A DNA stretch of 64,000 nt from MWDV01 sp964634255 (GTDB lineage: Bacteria; Verrucomicrobiota; Verrucomicrobiia; Limisphaerales; MWDV01): assembly GCA_964634255.1 (NCBI GenBank), contig CAZWJC010000002.1, forward strand, positions 32,010 through 96,009, given 5' to 3'. The position numbers were made by a program, and so were the translations under genes. Shown one piece after another: positions 62,272-64,000 of the stretch. Under the pieces are notes generated by a model that was not told the origin of the DNA, did not search any database, and saw only the letters and a program-made list of their open reading frames with translations. Numbering within the stretch: position 1 is the stretch's first letter; each line of letters begins with the position of its first letter.

Positions 62272-63721
62272 AGACGACCGTGCCATTACCAGCGGCATGG
62301 AAAAGGTGATGGATGCCGAAGGCTACGACGTCACCGTGCTGGCGCGCGGGGACGAGGGCCTCGATTGCGCCCTGGCCGAGCGCTTTGATTTGGTGATCAG
62401 CGACCTCAGGCTTCCTGGCACCGACGGCCTAACACTCGTGCGCCAACTCCATCAGGCCAAGCCGAAACTGCCGATCATCCTCATGACCGCCCACGGCACG
62501 ACCGACACCGCCATCGAAGCCACGCGCTGGGGCGCGTTCGATTACGTGCCCAAGCCGTTCGAAATGGACGAGATGCTCGATCTTACTGCTCGGGCCATCG
62601 AGTGCAGCCGGCTGATGTCCGATCCGGTGGACATGGGCCCGGCCGAGTCCAGCCGCACCGCCCTGGTGGGCCGGAGCCGGGCCATGCAGGCCATCTACAA
62701 GGAGATCGGGCGTGTGGCGGCCACCAAGGTGACCGTGCTGATTCGCGGCGAAACCGGCACCGGCAAGGAACTGGTGGCCCGAGCCATCTACCAGCATAGC
62801 GACCGCGCCACCGCGCCCTTCCTGGCCGTCAACTGTTCAGCCATCCCGGAGAACTTGCTGGAAAGCGAGTTGTTCGGGCACGAACGCGGCGCCTTCACCG
62901 GCGCCGACCGGCGCCACATCGGCCGGTTCGAACAGGCCAACGGCGGGACGCTATTCCTCGACGAAATCGGAGACATGAACGCGAACCTGCAAACCAAACT
63001 GCTCCGCGTGTTGCAGGAGCAGACCATCCAACGCGTTGGCGGACGAGAATCCGTTCCCGTCGACGTGCGGGTGATCGCCGCCACGCATCGGGATTTGGAG
63101 ACCGCCATCCAGGAGAAGGAATTCCGCGAGGATTTATATTATCGGTTGAGCGCGGTGACCATCCATCTGCCCGCGCTCGGTCAGCGCGCCGAGGACATTC
63201 CGGAGATGGTGCGGCATTTCTTGCGGAAACATGGTCCGGAGGTGGGTGTGGACAGTCCCTCCATCCAGCCCGAAGCGGTGGAATACCTTCAACAACAGTC
63301 CTGGCCGGGCAATGTGCGCGAACTGGAGAACGTGACGCGTCAAGCCCTCTTGCTGGCTCGCAGCTACACGATCAGCGTGGACCATGTCAAAGAAGTGCTG
63401 AGGAAGAGCCGCAAGCCGCTGACCTCCAGTGAGCAGAACCACGCAGCGTACGTGTCGGACCTACTGACGAGGGCGGAACGCGGCGAAGTGCAAGACGCGT
63501 TGGCGCAAATGATGACTGATCTGGAGCCGGAGCTCTACACCCAAGCCATTCGCCGCGCCCAAGGCAATCAGGCCAAGGCTGCCCGATGGCTTGGGATCAG
63601 CCGGCTTCGCATGCGCGAGAAACTTCGGCAACTCGGCCTGCATCCACTCCAGGGTCAGGAGCAGGACGCCGCACGCGACCTGTCAGACTCCAATGAGCCC
63701 CAGCCCGGCTCCAATGTGTAG
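62240..63721 (+). CDS. NtrC-family sigma-54-dependent response regulator
   Basis: The 493-residue protein has a receiver (MKNRPRILLIEDDRAITSG, Asp55 in LVISDLRLPG), an AAA+ domain with Walker A GETGTGKE near 170, the sigma-54 contact loop GAFTGAD near 217, Walker B GGTLFLDEIGDM, and a Fis-type helix-turn-helix at the C-terminus (NQAKAARWLGISRLRMREKLRQLGL). It binds upstream sites and opens sigma-54 promoters. The ATG overlaps the kinase gene. Its targets in this window are probably the five sites listed. Confidence 0.92.
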   Translation: MKNRPRILLIEDDRAITSGMEKVMDAEGYDVTVLARGDEGLDCALAERFDLVISDLRLPGTDGLTLVRQLHQAKPKLPIILMTAHGTTDTAIEATRWGAFDYVPKPFEMDEMLDLTARAIECSRLMSDPVDMGPAESSRTALVGRSRAMQAIYKEIGRVAATKVTVLIRGETGTGKELVARAIYQHSDRATAPFLAVNCSAIPENLLESELFGHERGAFTGADRRHIGRFEQANGGTLFLDEIGDMNANLQTKLLRVLQEQTIQRVGGRESVPVDVRVIAATHRDLETAIQEKEFREDLYYRLSAVTIHLPALGQRAEDIPEMVRHFLRKHGPEVGVDSPSIQPEAVEYLQQQSWPGNVRELENVTRQALLLARSYTISVDHVKEVLRKSRKPLTSSEQNHAAYVSDLLTRAERGEVQDALAQMMTDLEPELYTQAIRRAQGNQAKAARWLGISRLRMREKLRQLGLHPLQGQEQDAARDLSDSNEPQPGSNV

Positions 63722-64000
63722 AAGCCTTGCTTCATGTCCGCGCGTCTGGGGCAAGGACAGACACGGGCATCAGAATGAGTATTGGCAGTGTTCATGTTGC
63801 CGAGGATTTGCACGCTTCGACTGGCGTTCCCCCGGACTATGCAGTCAAGATCTTGGCCATCGCGCAACCCTTGGGCACGCCAATGCTGCTGAACGGTTGA
63901 TCCAAGTGGTCTTCCGGGAACCAAGCAGCCGCGAAGCGGTTCCTGCTATTCAACTTCAACACTCAGTCCGACATGTTCCAACATGGTAGCTTCCACAAAA
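63722..64000. other. Right window edge without recognised gene
   Basis: I see no coding frame or strong hairpin in the last 279 bases. Confidence 0.4.

Noticed and set aside
63840..63900. Sigma-54-like TTGGGCACGCCAATGCTGC at the right edge
   Set aside because: GG and GC spacing is off by one, so it does not meet the rule.
1..64000. CRISPR arrays, tRNA and rRNA genes
   Set aside because: No regular repeat-spacer array and no T-loop or rRNA consensus could be found by eye.

Overview
The window looks like a chromosomal stretch of a moderately GC-rich Gram-negative bacterium. The gene style (NtrC-type regulator, universal stress protein arrays, homospermidine synthase, IS21 and IS1380 relics) would fit Verrucomicrobiota or a similar environmental phylum, but nothing here fixes the taxonomy and I hold it at low confidence.

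Region 1 (1-20.8 kb, all on the + strand) is a dense defence island. It starts with a type II CBASS operon: CD-NTase, Cap2 E2-E1 fusion, Cap3 JAB peptidase and a candidate HEPN-like effector. Four bases after the last of these comes a DUF1156 DNA methylase. Two unassigned genes follow (one DUF218/YdcF-like), then an AbiEi/AbiEii toxin-antitoxin pair with a clear inverted-repeat operator, then a DUF499 ATPase that normally partners the DUF1156 methylase. A complete Wadjet system (JetABCD) closes the island, its four genes joined by 4-bp ATGA overlaps.

Region 2 (20.8-28.7 kb) looks like an integrated or relic mobilizable replicon. A minus-strand operon encodes two small proteins, a candidate HUH relaxase and a large protein of unknown function. 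In front of it lie four iteron-like repeats, then about 1.4 kb without genes but packed with consecutive short inverted repeats, then a ribbon-helix-helix-like protein and two unknown genes on the + strand. A plasmid-restricting Wadjet system therefore sits directly beside a plasmid-like module.

Region 3 (28.9-45.4 kb) is a stress and housekeeping block, mostly on the - strand: GIY-YIG nuclease, CBM48 protein, Rnk, CPA2 antiporter, two tandem universal stress proteins, HPF, GrpE, response regulator, an SMR exporter (+), and a tight operon coupling a mannose-1-phosphate guanylyltransferase-like protein to homospermidine synthase and a saccharopine-dehydrogenase-like enzyme.

Region 4 (45.6-53.7 kb) is a signalling module: hybrid histidine kinase, LuxR-type regulator, a cheW gene broken by an intact-looking IS1380 element, and a chemoreceptor followed by a strong terminator.

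Region 5 (53.7-64 kb) has a minus-strand run of response regulator, three universal stress proteins and the PntAA-AB-B transhydrogenase, divergent from a histidine kinase/NtrC-family sigma-54 activator pair. Five sites of the form TGGCAYR-N4-YAGCT, each with GG and GC spaced as in sigma-54 promoters and each with a related block about 110 bp upstream, lie in front of minus-strand genes in regions 3-5. The NtrC-type activator at the right end is the obvious candidate controller, so the right half of the window may be one sigma-54 stress regulon.
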